64,000 bases of DNA, taken from the NCBI RefSeq assembly GCF_004342485.1, contig NZ_SMBU01000024.1:1-64000 (forward strand). Direction: 5' to 3'. The stretch's first letter is position 1. The number at the start of each line of letters is the position of its first letter. This stretch comes from Roseateles saccharophilus (lineage in GTDB: Bacteria > Pseudomonadota > Gammaproteobacteria > Burkholderiales > Burkholderiaceae_C). The notes under the pieces were generated by a model, which saw only the letters and a program-made list of their open reading frames with translations, made no database searches and was not told the origin of the DNA. Of this stretch, positions 9,298 through 17,521 are shown one piece after another. A program made the translations under genes and the position numbers.

Positions 9298-10287
9298 ATG
9301 AACACGACCTCCCTCCCCCAAACCGCCCCGCGCCCCGCCATGACCTCTCCCGCCCGCGCCCTGCTCAAGGAACACAGCATGACGCTGGGCTACGGCCTGC
9401 TCTTCGTCGTGCTGGCCTTCACGGTCGAGAACTTCTTCTCCACGGCCAACGTCATCGGCCTGCTGCTGTCGGTCGCGCAGATCGGCATGGTGGCCTGCAC
9501 GATGATGCTCTGCCTGGCTTCGCGGGACTTCGACCTCAGCGTCGGCTCGACCATCGCCTTCGCCGGCGTGCTGGGCGCGATGGTGCTGGAGCGCACCGGC
9601 AGCGTGGGCCTGGCCATCGGCGGCGGGCTGCTGGCCGGCGCGCTGATCGGCGCTGGCAACGGCGTGCTGATCGCCTATCTGCGCGTCAACGCGCTGATCG
9701 CCACGCTGGCCACGATGCTGATGGTGCGCGGCCTGGCCTTCATCGCGTCCAAGGGCCAGGCGGTGGGCATCGCCGACGAGGGCTTCATCAGCTTCGGCGA
9801 CACGACCTGGCTCGGCCTGCCGCTGCCGGTGTGGCTGACGGCGACCTGCTTCCTCGTCTTCGGCGTGCTGCTCAACCACACGGTGTTCGGCCGCAACACG
9901 CTGGCCATCGGCGGCAACCCCGAGGCCGCGCGCCTGGCCGGCGTGAAGGTGGAGCGGCTGCGCGTGTGGATCTTCCTGCTGCAGGGCGTCGTCACGGCCA
10001 TGGCCGGCCTGGTGCTGGCCTCGCGGATCACCAGCGGCCAGCCCAATGCGGCCACCGGCTTCGAGCTGGACGTCATCTCGGCCTGCGTGCTGGGCGGCGT
10101 GTCGCTGCAGGGCGGCAAGGCGCGCATCTTCGGCGTCGTCATCGGCGTGCTCATCATGGGCACGGTCGAGAACGTGATGAACCTGCTCAACGTCGACGCC
10201 TTCTACCAATATCTGGTGCGCGGCCTGATCCTGCTCGCTGCCGTGCTGCTCGACCAACTGAAGACCCGAGGCGAGCGCCGTGCTTGA
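9298..10287 (+). CDS. araH: Sugar ABC importer permease, AraH type
   Basis: Membrane subunit of the arabinose/galactose-type importer, 329 residues, with about ten hydrophobic segments and the ribose/xylose/arabinose permease hallmark near RLAGVKVERLRVW. The ATG at 9298 is two bases after the araG stop. The 3' end overlaps the GH53 gene by eight bases. Together araFGH make a complete importer, so this locus carries uptake, hydrolysis and catabolism in one unit. Confidence 0.91.
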   Translation: MNTTSLPQTAPRPAMTSPARALLKEHSMTLGYGLLFVVLAFTVENFFSTANVIGLLLSVAQIGMVACTMMLCLASRDFDLSVGSTIAFAGVLGAMVLERTGSVGLAIGGGLLAGALIGAGNGVLIAYLRVNALIATLATMLMVRGLAFIASKGQAVGIADEGFISFGDTTWLGLPLPVWLTATCFLVFGVLLNHTVFGRNTLAIGGNPEAARLAGVKVERLRVWIFLLQGVVTAMAGLVLASRITSGQPNAATGFELDVISACVLGGVSLQGGKARIFGVVIGVLIMGTVENVMNLLNVDAFYQYLVRGLILLAAVLLDQLKTRGERRA

Positions 10288-11446
10288 TCGACGCACCCTG
10301 CTGGCCTCGGCGCTGGCGACTGCGCTGCCCGTGCAGGCCGCCGCGCCCTTCCTGGCCGGCGGCGACATCTCGGCGCTGACCTGGATGGAGGCCGCCGGCG
10401 CGGTCTACCGCGACCGCGACGGCAGGCCCGGCGACTGCCTCGCCCTGCTGAAGCGCTACGGCCACAACATCGTGCGCATCCGGCTCTACGACCACACCGG
10501 CCCGGGCACCGGTGCCGACGGCTGGTACTGGCCCGAGGGCTCGATGGACCTGCCCGACGTGCTGGCCCTGGCGCGCCGCGCCAAGGCCCAGGGCATGCAG
10601 ATCCAGCTGACGCTGCACTACAGCGACTTCTGGACCAATTCCAAGACCCAGGACCCGCCCCATGCCTGGCGCCGCGAGCTGAAGCAGCTGCCCGACGAGG
10701 CGGCGCGCTTCGAGCGTCTGCACGCCCTCGTCGAGGCCCGCACGCGCGAGGTCATGCAGGCCATGGTGGATCAGGGCACGGCGCCGGAGTTCGTGTCGCT
10801 GGGCAACGAGATCGAGTCCGGCCTGCTCTACCCCTGGGGCCGCGCGACGCCGCAGAACTGGCCGCGCCTCGCCGCGCTGCTGAAGGCCGGCCACGCCGCG
10901 GTGAAGGCGGTGCACCCGGCCGCGCGGGTCGTGCTGCACCTGGACGGCGGCGGCGACGAGGCCAAGTACCGCGACTGGTTCGATCATGCCCGCGAGCAGG
11001 GCGTGGCCTGGGACGTCATCGGCTCGTCCTACTACCCGTTCTGGACCCGCAAGAGCGTCACGCAGATGGCCGCCTTCAGCGCCGCCGTGACGCAGCGCTA
11101 CGACTGCGACCTGCTGGTCATGGAGGCCGGCTTCAACTTCGCGGCCAAGCGCGCCGACGGCTGGCCCGGCCAGCTCGAGAACAACGGCCCCTATCCCGCC
11201 AGCATGAGCAGCCCCGAGGGCCAGCGCGACTTCATGGCCGAGCTGCTCGGCGCGATGAAAGCCACGCCGCGCGTGCTCGGCGTGCTGTATTGGGACCCGA
11301 TCATGATCGCCAACCGCAAGGTCGGCTGGGCGCTGAAGGAGGGCTCGGCCGAGCCCGGCCCCAACGTCGTCTCCAACACCACCCTGTTCGATTTCAAGGG
11401 CCGGGCGCTGCCCGTGCTCGACATCTGGAAGCGCTACACGCAATGA
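10280..11446 (+). CDS. GH53 arabinogalactan endo-beta-1,4-galactanase
   Basis: A family 53 endo-galactanase that cuts beta-1,4-galactan, the side chain of pectic rhamnogalacturonan I. The product has 388 residues. Acid/base glutamate near E177 (LGNEIESG) and nucleophile near E282 (VMEAGF) are both present. The N-terminus (MLDRRTLLASALA) has two arginines before a hydrophobic run, so Tat export is possible; cleavage is likely near VQAAAP. The start is a GTG at 10280 inside the last codons of araH, so translation is probably coupled. With GH35 it supplies galactose to the importer and the Dgo enzymes. Confidence 0.88.
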   Translation: MLDRRTLLASALATALPVQAAAPFLAGGDISALTWMEAAGAVYRDRDGRPGDCLALLKRYGHNIVRIRLYDHTGPGTGADGWYWPEGSMDLPDVLALARRAKAQGMQIQLTLHYSDFWTNSKTQDPPHAWRRELKQLPDEAARFERLHALVEARTREVMQAMVDQGTAPEFVSLGNEIESGLLYPWGRATPQNWPRLAALLKAGHAAVKAVHPAARVVLHLDGGGDEAKYRDWFDHAREQGVAWDVIGSSYYPFWTRKSVTQMAAFSAAVTQRYDCDLLVMEAGFNFAAKRADGWPGQLENNGPYPASMSSPEGQRDFMAELLGAMKATPRVLGVLYWDPIMIANRKVGWALKEGSAEPGPNVVSNTTLFDFKGRALPVLDIWKRYTQ

Positions 11447-12219
11447 GTTCAGTTCCCCGTTTGCAGGGCAAGGTCGCGCTGGTGACCGGCTCGACCCAGG
11501 GCATCGGCAAGGCCATCGCCCGGCTCTTCGTCGCCGAGGGCGCCAAGCTCATCCTGAACGGCCTGGCCGGTGAAGCCGCGCTGGCCGCGGAGCTCGTCGC
11601 GGAACTGGGCGAGGCCAACGCGATGTTCGTCGCCGCCGACATCGCCGACGAGGCCGCCGTGCAGGCCATGGCCGCCCAGGGCGCCGCGCGCTTCGGGCCC
11701 ATCGGCGTGCTCGTCAACAACGCCGGCATGGACGTCTTCGCCGAGCCGCTGGAGATGACTGCGGCGCAGTGGCAACGCTGCTTCGCGGTGGACCTCGAAG
11801 GCGCGCTGCACTGCAGCCGCGCCGTGCTGCCCGGCATGCTGGCCGGCGGCGGCGGCAGCATCGTCAACATCGCCTCGGTGCACGGCCACCGCATCATCCC
11901 GGGCGCCTTCCCCTACCCCGTCGCCAAGCACGCGCTGATCGGCATGACCAAGGCGCTGGGCATCCAGTACGCGGCGCGCGGCGTGCGCGTGAATTCGATC
12001 TCGCCCGGCCTCATCCTGTCCGAGCGCGTCGTCGAATGGTTGGCTAGCATCCCGGCGGAGGAAGCCCGGCGCCAGGTCGAGCTGCTCCCCTGCAAGCGCG
12101 TCGGCACGCCGGAGGAGGTGGCCTACACGGCCCTCTTCCTGGCCAGCGACGAGGCCCGCTTCATCAACGCGACCGACATCCTCATCGACGGCGGCCGCTC
12201 CCAGCTTTATCACGAGTAA
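11443..12219 (+). CDS. SDR-family sugar dehydrogenase, probable D-galactose 1-dehydrogenase
   Basis: A classical short-chain dehydrogenase of 258 residues with the NAD(P) motif TGSTQGIG (residues 15-22), NNAG, catalytic S145 and Y158-x3-K162, and a PG motif after it. General SDR sequence does not fix the substrate. The operon lacks another enzyme to oxidise galactose to galactonolactone, the step needed before the lactonase and DgoD, so galactose dehydrogenase is the natural assignment; L-arabinose oxidation is the main alternative. The start overlaps the GH53 stop by ATGA. Confidence 0.78.
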   Translation: MSSVPRLQGKVALVTGSTQGIGKAIARLFVAEGAKLILNGLAGEAALAAELVAELGEANAMFVAADIADEAAVQAMAAQGAARFGPIGVLVNNAGMDVFAEPLEMTAAQWQRCFAVDLEGALHCSRAVLPGMLAGGGGSIVNIASVHGHRIIPGAFPYPVAKHALIGMTKALGIQYAARGVRVNSISPGLILSERVVEWLASIPAEEARRQVELLPCKRVGTPEEVAYTALFLASDEARFINATDILIDGGRSQLYHE

Positions 12220-12234
12220 TCGCATCCCCGCGGC

Positions 12235-13200
12235 ATGCACGACCCCAAAGCCAACCGCTTCGTCCGCTCGCACCTGAAGACGCGCCATCTGGTGCTGCTC
12301 GTCGAGCTGGGCCGGCATGGCTCCATCCTGCATGCGGCGCAGGCGGCCCACCTGACGCAGCCGGCCGCGTCCAAGCTGCTGGGCGAGTTGGAGCACGCCC
12401 TGGGCGTGCCGCTGTTCGAGCGCCTGCCGCGCGGCGTGCAGCCGACGCGCTATGGCGAGGTGATGATCCGCCGCGCCGGCGCGGCCCTGGCCGAGATGGA
12501 CGCGGCCTACCAGGAGCTGATGGAGCTGCAGTCGGGCCTGTCGGGCCGGGTCGCCGTCGGCACCGTGATGACACCCTCCACCGGCCTGCTGCCCGAGGCC
12601 ATCAAGCGGCTGAAGGCAACCCACTCGCGCGTGCAGGTCTCGATCACGGTGGACACCAGCAAGCTGCTGATCCAGCACCTGCGCAACGGCGAGCTCGACC
12701 TCGTCATCGGCCGCATCCTCGACGCCGAATCGGCCGCCGAGCTGAACTTCGAGCCGCTGACCGACGAGCCGCACAGCCTCATCGTGCGCGCCGGCCATCC
12801 GCTGATGGAGCGCGAGAACCTGCGCCTGGAGGACCTGGCCTGCGAGGCCTGGATCATGCCGCCGCACGGCAGCATCCTGCGCGACCGGCTGACCGCGCTC
12901 TTCCTGTCCCACGGCCTGGACCAGCCGGTCGAGACGGTGGAGACGCTGGCCCTGCCCGTCATCACCAACCTGCTGCTCGGCAGCGACATGCTCGTCGCCC
13001 TGCCCCAGGAGCTGGTGCTGCCCTATCTCGACGCCGGCCTGCTGGCCGTGCTGCCCTTCGACCTGGGCCTGCGCATGGACGCCTACGGCATCGTCACGCG
13101 CCGCCAGCACCAGCTGTCGCCGGGCGCCGAGGCGACGCTGCGGACGCTGCGTGAGGTGGCCGCCGAGCGCTATCGCAGGCGACCGGAGCCGCGATCCTAG
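12235..13200 (+). CDS. LysR-family regulator, GbpR-like
   Basis: A LysR-type regulator of 321 residues with an N-terminal winged helix-turn-helix (residues about 14-75) and a periplasmic-binding-like effector domain. The N-terminal LKTRHLVLLVELGRHGSILHAAQ is of the GbpR/galactose-binding-protein-regulator kind, which in other Proteobacteria controls sugar-binding protein genes in response to galactose or arabinose. It ends the operon 15 bases after the SDR gene, so it probably regulates the locus, perhaps through the sites at 459-495 and 5757. Its stop codon lies inside a long palindrome. Confidence 0.87.
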   Translation: MHDPKANRFVRSHLKTRHLVLLVELGRHGSILHAAQAAHLTQPAASKLLGELEHALGVPLFERLPRGVQPTRYGEVMIRRAGAALAEMDAAYQELMELQSGLSGRVAVGTVMTPSTGLLPEAIKRLKATHSRVQVSITVDTSKLLIQHLRNGELDLVIGRILDAESAAELNFEPLTDEPHSLIVRAGHPLMERENLRLEDLACEAWIMPPHGSILRDRLTALFLSHGLDQPVETVETLALPVITNLLLGSDMLVALPQELVLPYLDAGLLAVLPFDLGLRMDAYGIVTRRQHQLSPGAEATLRTLREVAAERYRRRPEPRS

Positions 13201-13352
13201 AAGCGGCAGTTGGGCGCGCCCGAGGGCCTGTCGAAGCGGGTTGCAAGCAAGGCGCGACGACGACGTGGGCTCTCGCCCACGAGGAGGAGCAACACCGCTT
13301 GCGGCCCGCAGCGGCAGGCCAGCGGGTGTGCCCGACTGCCGTTTCTAGGATC
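13193..13352. repeat. 160-bp imperfect palindrome between lysR and putA
   Basis: The outer arms 13193-13215 and 13330-13352 are inverted copies differing at 2 of 23 positions. The next inner arms (about 13217-13246 and 13299-13328) also pair, with about seven differences. The centre holds GTGGGC-tctc-GCCCAC. The whole can fold into one long hairpin. It lies between convergent genes and overlaps the lysR stop, so it may act as a two-way terminator. Its length and layout resemble a small non-autonomous palindromic element; a similar one lies at 59455-59578. Confidence 0.6.
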
Positions 13353-13358
13353 TCCAGA

Positions 13359-16300
13359 TCAGTGCATGCCCGCCAGCAGCGCCGCGTTGCCGCCGGCCGC
13401 TGCCGTATTGACCGTCAGCGTCTGCTCCGCCGTGAAACGGTAGAGCTGGCGCGCATGGCCGGCCGCCGTCACCAGGGGCAGGATGGCGCCGGGACGAGCC
13501 GCCAGGATCTGCGCGAGGCGATGGGCGGTGGCGGCATCCGAGGACGCGAGCGCGACGCCGGCCAGGCGCGGCGCGGCGAGTACGCCGGCTGCGGCCGATT
13601 CGGGCAGCAGCGTCAGCGCATCGGCCGGCAGGCCGGCATGCAGCAGGGCCTGGCGCGCCTGCTCGGCGCCACCCAGCCAGACGACGCTGTTGCCGGCCAG
13701 CAGCGCGCTGACTACCGCGGCCAGGCCGCTCTCGGCGCGGCCCAGCACGGCGAAGACGCCACGGGCGTGGTGGCGCAGCGTGTTGCTCTCGCCGGTGGGG
13801 CCGGGCAGCACCGCGTCGGCGAACAGGGTCTGCGCGGCATTGAAGAGGCTGCGCAGCGCGATGGCCGTGGGCGCGTCCAGCGTGTCGGAAGCGCGGCGCA
13901 GCGTGGTGATGCGCTCCATCAGCGGCGTGTCGCGCCAGGCGGCGTCGGCGCCCAGGGCCAGCGGCGTGGCCGGGCCATCGAGGGCGAGTGCCGGGGCCGG
14001 TGCGTCCACGCGCGGCTCGGCCGTGAAGCGGCGCAGGTAGTCGGGGCCGCCAGCCTTGGGACCGGTGCCTGACAGGCCCTCGCCGCCGAAGGGCTGCACG
14101 CCGACGACGGCGCCGATGATGTTGCGGTTCACGTAGACATTGCCGATGCGGGCCTCGTCGGCCAGGCGCTGGGCGCGGCTGTCGATGCGGGTCTGCAGGC
14201 CCAGCGTCAGGCCATAGCCGAGTGCGTTGATGTCCTTGATGACTTCGTCGACCGAATCCTGGAAGCGCACCACATGCAGCACGGGGCCGAAGATTTCCTC
14301 GCCGAGCTGCTGGATGCGCTCCAGCTCGAAGGCCACGGGGCGGATCTGGCGCGGCAGCACGTCGTGCACGGGCGCCTCGGCAATCAGCTTCGCGTCGCGC
14401 TTCAGGCGCTCGACATGCCGGGCGATGTTGGCATGGGCCTCGTCGTCGATGACGGGGCCGACGTCGGTCGCGAGTTGCTCGGGCTTGCCGACCCAGAGCT
14501 GTTGCAGCGCACCCTTGAGCATCTCGACGACGCCGTCGGCGATGCTGTCCTGCACGCACAGCAGGCGCAGCGCCGAGCAACGCTGGCCGGCGGAGCGGAA
14601 GGCGCTCTGCACGACGGCGTCGATGACCTGCTCGGGCAGGGCGGTGGAGTCGACGACCATCGCATTCAGGCCGCCGGTCTCGGCGATCAGCGGGATCGGT
14701 GAGTTCTGTTTTGCAGCCAGCGCCTTGTTGATGATCTGCGCGACGGCCGTGGAGCCGGTGAAGCAGACGCCGGCCGTGTGCGCGTGGGCCACCAGGCCGG
14801 CGCCGACGGTCTCGCCGGCGCCGTGCAGCAGCGCGAGGGCATCGGCCGGCACGCCGGCGGCGTGCAGCAGCTCGACCATCTTCAGCGCGACGAAGGGCGT
14901 CTGCTCGGCCGGCTTGGCGGCCACGGCGTTGCCGGCCACCAGGGCCGCGGCGACCTGGCCCGCGAAGATCGCGAGCGGGAAGTTCCACGGGCTGATGCAG
15001 ACGAAGACGCCACGGCCCTGCATCAGCGCGGCGTCCTGCTCGGCGATATCGGCGTAGTAGCGCAGGAAGTCCACGGCCTCGCGGACCTCGGCGACGCAAT
15101 CGGCCTGGGTCTTGAAGGCCTCCTTGACGAGCAGGGCGCAGAACTCGGGCAGGCGAGCGTCCAGCGCGTCGGCGGCGCGGCGCAGGATGGCGGCGCGCTG
15201 CGGCACGGGCGTGCCGTTCCAGCTCGCGAAGCCGGCCTGCAGGCGCTGCATCGCGGCGTCGACCTCGGCGGCCGTCGCCTCGGGCACGGGCTCGACGCGC
15301 ACGGCCTCCAGCGCGGCCTGCAGCGGCAGGCGCTGGGCCGGGGCGGTCAGGTCGGCGCCGGTGGAGTTGGCACGGCCGCGGCCCTGCTCGTCGAGGTAGA
15401 GGGCCGGAGGCAGCGGCAGGGCGCTCGTGTCGCGCAGGCCCTGCAGCGGCGAGCCCAGCAGCTCGGGCACCTGCACCAGCGGGTCGGCCAGCTGGTGCAC
15501 GAAGGAGGAGTTGGCGCCGTTCTCGAGCAGGCGGCGCACGAGATAGGCCAGCAGGTCGCGGTGCTCGCCGACCGGCGCGTAGACGCGGCAGGGGATGGAG
15601 CCGTCCTTCAGCACCTCGCGGTACACCCCCTCGCCCATGCCGTGGAGCCTTTGCATTTCAAAGGCTGCGCCGGCCGCGCGCGCCATCTGCACGATGGCCG
15701 CGATGGTGCCGGCGTTGTGGCTGGCGAACTGCGGGTAGATGACGTCGGCGTGCTGGATCAGCGCGCGGGCGCAGGCCAGGTAGCTGACGTCCGTGTGCTG
15801 CTTGTGCGTGAACACCGGGTAGTGCGAGAGGCCCAGCTCCTGGGCACGCTTGATCTCGCCGTCCCAGTAAGCGCCCTTCACCAGCCGCACCATGAAGCGC
15901 AGGCCATGCCTGCGGGCTATTGATCCGACCTCGTCAATGACGGCGATCGCGCGCGTCTGGTAGGCCTGCACGGCGAGGCCGAAGCCGCGCCACTGCGGGT
16001 AGGCGCGCGCGATCTGCGCGGCCAGGCTGTCGAGCACGTCGAGGGACAGTTCGAGGCGGTCGACCTCCTCGGCATCGATGGTCAGGTTGATGTTGGCGTT
16101 GGCCGCCAGCTCGATGAGCTGCCAGACACGCGGCAGCAGCTCGGCGAACACGCGGTCGCGCTGCAGCACCTCGTAGCGGCTGAACAGCGCGCTGAGCTTG
16201 ATGGAGATGCCGTCCGAGGCCTCCGGGCCGACATCACCAGCATGCGCCCGCTGGCCGGCCGCGATGGCCTTGATCGCGCCGACATAGGCGGCCTGGTAGC

Positions 16301-16928
16301 GGCGCGCGTCGTCCTCGGTGCGGGCGCCTTCGCCCAGCATGTCGTAGCTGAAGCGCAATTGCTTCTGCACCTTGCGGGCCGCGTCGGCCTCGCCCATGGC
16401 CTCGCCGATGTTGCGGCCCAGCACGAACTGCCGGCCCAGCAGCTGGATGGCGCGCACGGTAGCCGCGACGACGGTCTGAGCGCCCAGGCGCTTGAACAGG
16501 CCGCCATCGTCCTCGGCGCCGGGCAGGAAGCGCTTGGACAGCGAAATCGCCGAGGCCGACAGCGCGGCCAGCATCTTGTGCGGGCTGCCGGCGCTGGCGC
16601 CGTCGAAGTCCGCGCGGCCAAGCTGGTCGGCCGTCAGCGCGATGGCCGTGGGCGCGTCAGGCACGCGCAGCAGGGCCTCGGCCAGGCGCATCAGCGCCAG
16701 GCCCTCGCTGCTGGTGATGGGGTACTCGCGCAGCAGCGATTCCATCGCCCAGAACGGCGCCGGGTTGCGCCTCACCTGCTCGACCCAGGGGCCGGCCATG
16801 GCGATCACGCCGGACCAGTCCAGCCCGCCACCCAGGCGCTCCGCCAGGGCCTGCACGACCGGTGCCTCGGCGCGGTAAGGGTCGGGCAGGCGGGTTTGCT
16901 CGGGCGGCGCGACGAAGGGCGTGGACAT
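13359..16928 (-). CDS. putA: Bifunctional proline dehydrogenase / L-glutamate gamma-semialdehyde dehydrogenase
   Basis: Oxidises proline to glutamate in two steps: FAD-dependent proline dehydrogenase (N-terminal half), then NAD-dependent aldehyde dehydrogenase (C-terminal half; catalytic cysteine in SAGQRCSA). The 1189-residue protein starts with the alpha-helical PutA domain and lacks the ribbon-helix-helix DNA-binding domain of E. coli PutA. It is therefore not self-regulating. It has the extra C-terminal ALDH-like tail of long type B PutAs. AGGAG precedes the ATG at 16928; an in-frame ATG upstream at 16985 lies in the promoter region. It diverges from an Lrp-type regulator. Confidence 0.95.
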   Translation of the reverse strand: MSTPFVAPPEQTRLPDPYRAEAPVVQALAERLGGGLDWSGVIAMAGPWVEQVRRNPAPFWAMESLLREYPITSSEGLALMRLAEALLRVPDAPTAIALTADQLGRADFDGASAGSPHKMLAALSASAISLSKRFLPGAEDDGGLFKRLGAQTVVAATVRAIQLLGRQFVLGRNIGEAMGEADAARKVQKQLRFSYDMLGEGARTEDDARRYQAAYVGAIKAIAAGQRAHAGDVGPEASDGISIKLSALFSRYEVLQRDRVFAELLPRVWQLIELAANANINLTIDAEEVDRLELSLDVLDSLAAQIARAYPQWRGFGLAVQAYQTRAIAVIDEVGSIARRHGLRFMVRLVKGAYWDGEIKRAQELGLSHYPVFTHKQHTDVSYLACARALIQHADVIYPQFASHNAGTIAAIVQMARAAGAAFEMQRLHGMGEGVYREVLKDGSIPCRVYAPVGEHRDLLAYLVRRLLENGANSSFVHQLADPLVQVPELLGSPLQGLRDTSALPLPPALYLDEQGRGRANSTGADLTAPAQRLPLQAALEAVRVEPVPEATAAEVDAAMQRLQAGFASWNGTPVPQRAAILRRAADALDARLPEFCALLVKEAFKTQADCVAEVREAVDFLRYYADIAEQDAALMQGRGVFVCISPWNFPLAIFAGQVAAALVAGNAVAAKPAEQTPFVALKMVELLHAAGVPADALALLHGAGETVGAGLVAHAHTAGVCFTGSTAVAQIINKALAAKQNSPIPLIAETGGLNAMVVDSTALPEQVIDAVVQSAFRSAGQRCSALRLLCVQDSIADGVVEMLKGALQQLWVGKPEQLATDVGPVIDDEAHANIARHVERLKRDAKLIAEAPVHDVLPRQIRPVAFELERIQQLGEEIFGPVLHVVRFQDSVDEVIKDINALGYGLTLGLQTRIDSRAQRLADEARIGNVYVNRNIIGAVVGVQPFGGEGLSGTGPKAGGPDYLRRFTAEPRVDAPAPALALDGPATPLALGADAAWRDTPLMERITTLRRASDTLDAPTAIALRSLFNAAQTLFADAVLPGPTGESNTLRHHARGVFAVLGRAESGLAAVVSALLAGNSVVWLGGAEQARQALLHAGLPADALTLLPESAAAGVLAAPRLAGVALASSDAATAHRLAQILAARPGAILPLVTAAGHARQLYRFTAEQTLTVNTAAAGGNAALLAGMH

Positions 16929-16968
16929 GGCGGTCTCCTGTGGGATATGGCAATGTATCCAGGGTCTT

Positions 16969-16986
16969 CTTGGATTAAATTCCAAG
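16969..16986. promoter_or_regulatory. Candidate Lrp-type operator in the putA/lrp intergenic region
   Basis: CTTGGA-ttaaat-TCCAAG is a perfect inverted repeat with six-base arms and an AT-rich centre. It lies in the 87-base gap between the divergent putA and Lrp/AsnC genes. This form (paired arms around an A/T core) fits sites bound by Lrp/AsnC proteins. Control of putA and autoregulation is the likely role. Confidence 0.55.
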
Positions 16987-17015
16987 GATCACGACTTCGG
17001 CCGAACAAAATCCAT

Positions 17016-17480
17016 ATGGACGACGAGATCGACAAGATCGACGAACGCATCCTGCGCGTGCTGCAGGCCGACGGGCGCATCTCCAACCTCAAGCTGGCCG
17101 AAACCGTACACCTGTCGCCCACCGCCGTGCTGGAGCGTGTGAAGCGGCTGACGCGCGACGGCTACATCCTGGGCTACGAGGCGCGGCTGAACCCGGCCAA
17201 GCTGGGCGCGGCCATGCTGGTCTTCATCGAGGTGCACCTGGACCGCACCGTGCAGGACGTGATGGACACCTTCAAGGCCGCCGTCCAGGCCCGGCCCGAG
17301 ATCCTGGAATGCCACCTCGTGGCCGGCGGCTTCGACTATCTGCTGAAGACCCGCGTGCGCGACATGGGCGCCTACCGCGAGTTCATCGGCAGCGTGATCT
17401 GGACGCTGCCGGGCGTGCGCGAGACGCGCACCTATGCGGTGATGGAGGAAGTGAAGGCGACGACGGCGCTGCCGATCTGA
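17016..17480 (+). CDS. Lrp/AsnC-family regulator of putA
   Basis: A 154-residue leucine-responsive-type regulator with an N-terminal helix-turn-helix (residues about 7-60, DERILRVLQADGRISNLKLAE) and a C-terminal RAM/effector domain. It diverges from putA, as the putR/lrp activators of proline use do in other Proteobacteria. I chose ATG 17016 (MDDEIDKIDE) because it gives the normal family length; an ATG at 16952 would place the start inside the putA upstream region. Proline as inducer is an inference. Confidence 0.88.
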   Translation: MDDEIDKIDERILRVLQADGRISNLKLAETVHLSPTAVLERVKRLTRDGYILGYEARLNPAKLGAAMLVFIEVHLDRTVQDVMDTFKAAVQARPEILECHLVAGGFDYLLKTRVRDMGAYREFIGSVIWTLPGVRETRTYAVMEEVKATTALPI

Positions 17481-17488
17481 GCGCGGAG

Positions 17489-17512
17489 CGGGCTGGGTTT
17501 CGCCAGGGCCCG
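17489..17512. terminator. Hairpin between convergent lrp and torT-like genes
   Basis: CGGGCTGG pairs with CCAG-gg-CCCG across a gtttcg loop, a stem with a two-base bulge, in the 41-base gap between convergent genes. No long T run follows. It is a plausible weak terminator. Confidence 0.35.
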
Positions 17513-17521
17513 TGCGCCTGC

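Noticed and set aside
6790-10287. Arabinose-only transport operon
   Set aside because: AraF-type proteins also bind galactose, and every catabolic gene in the operon (dgoD, dgoK, dgoA, GH35, GH53) concerns galactose or galactonate.
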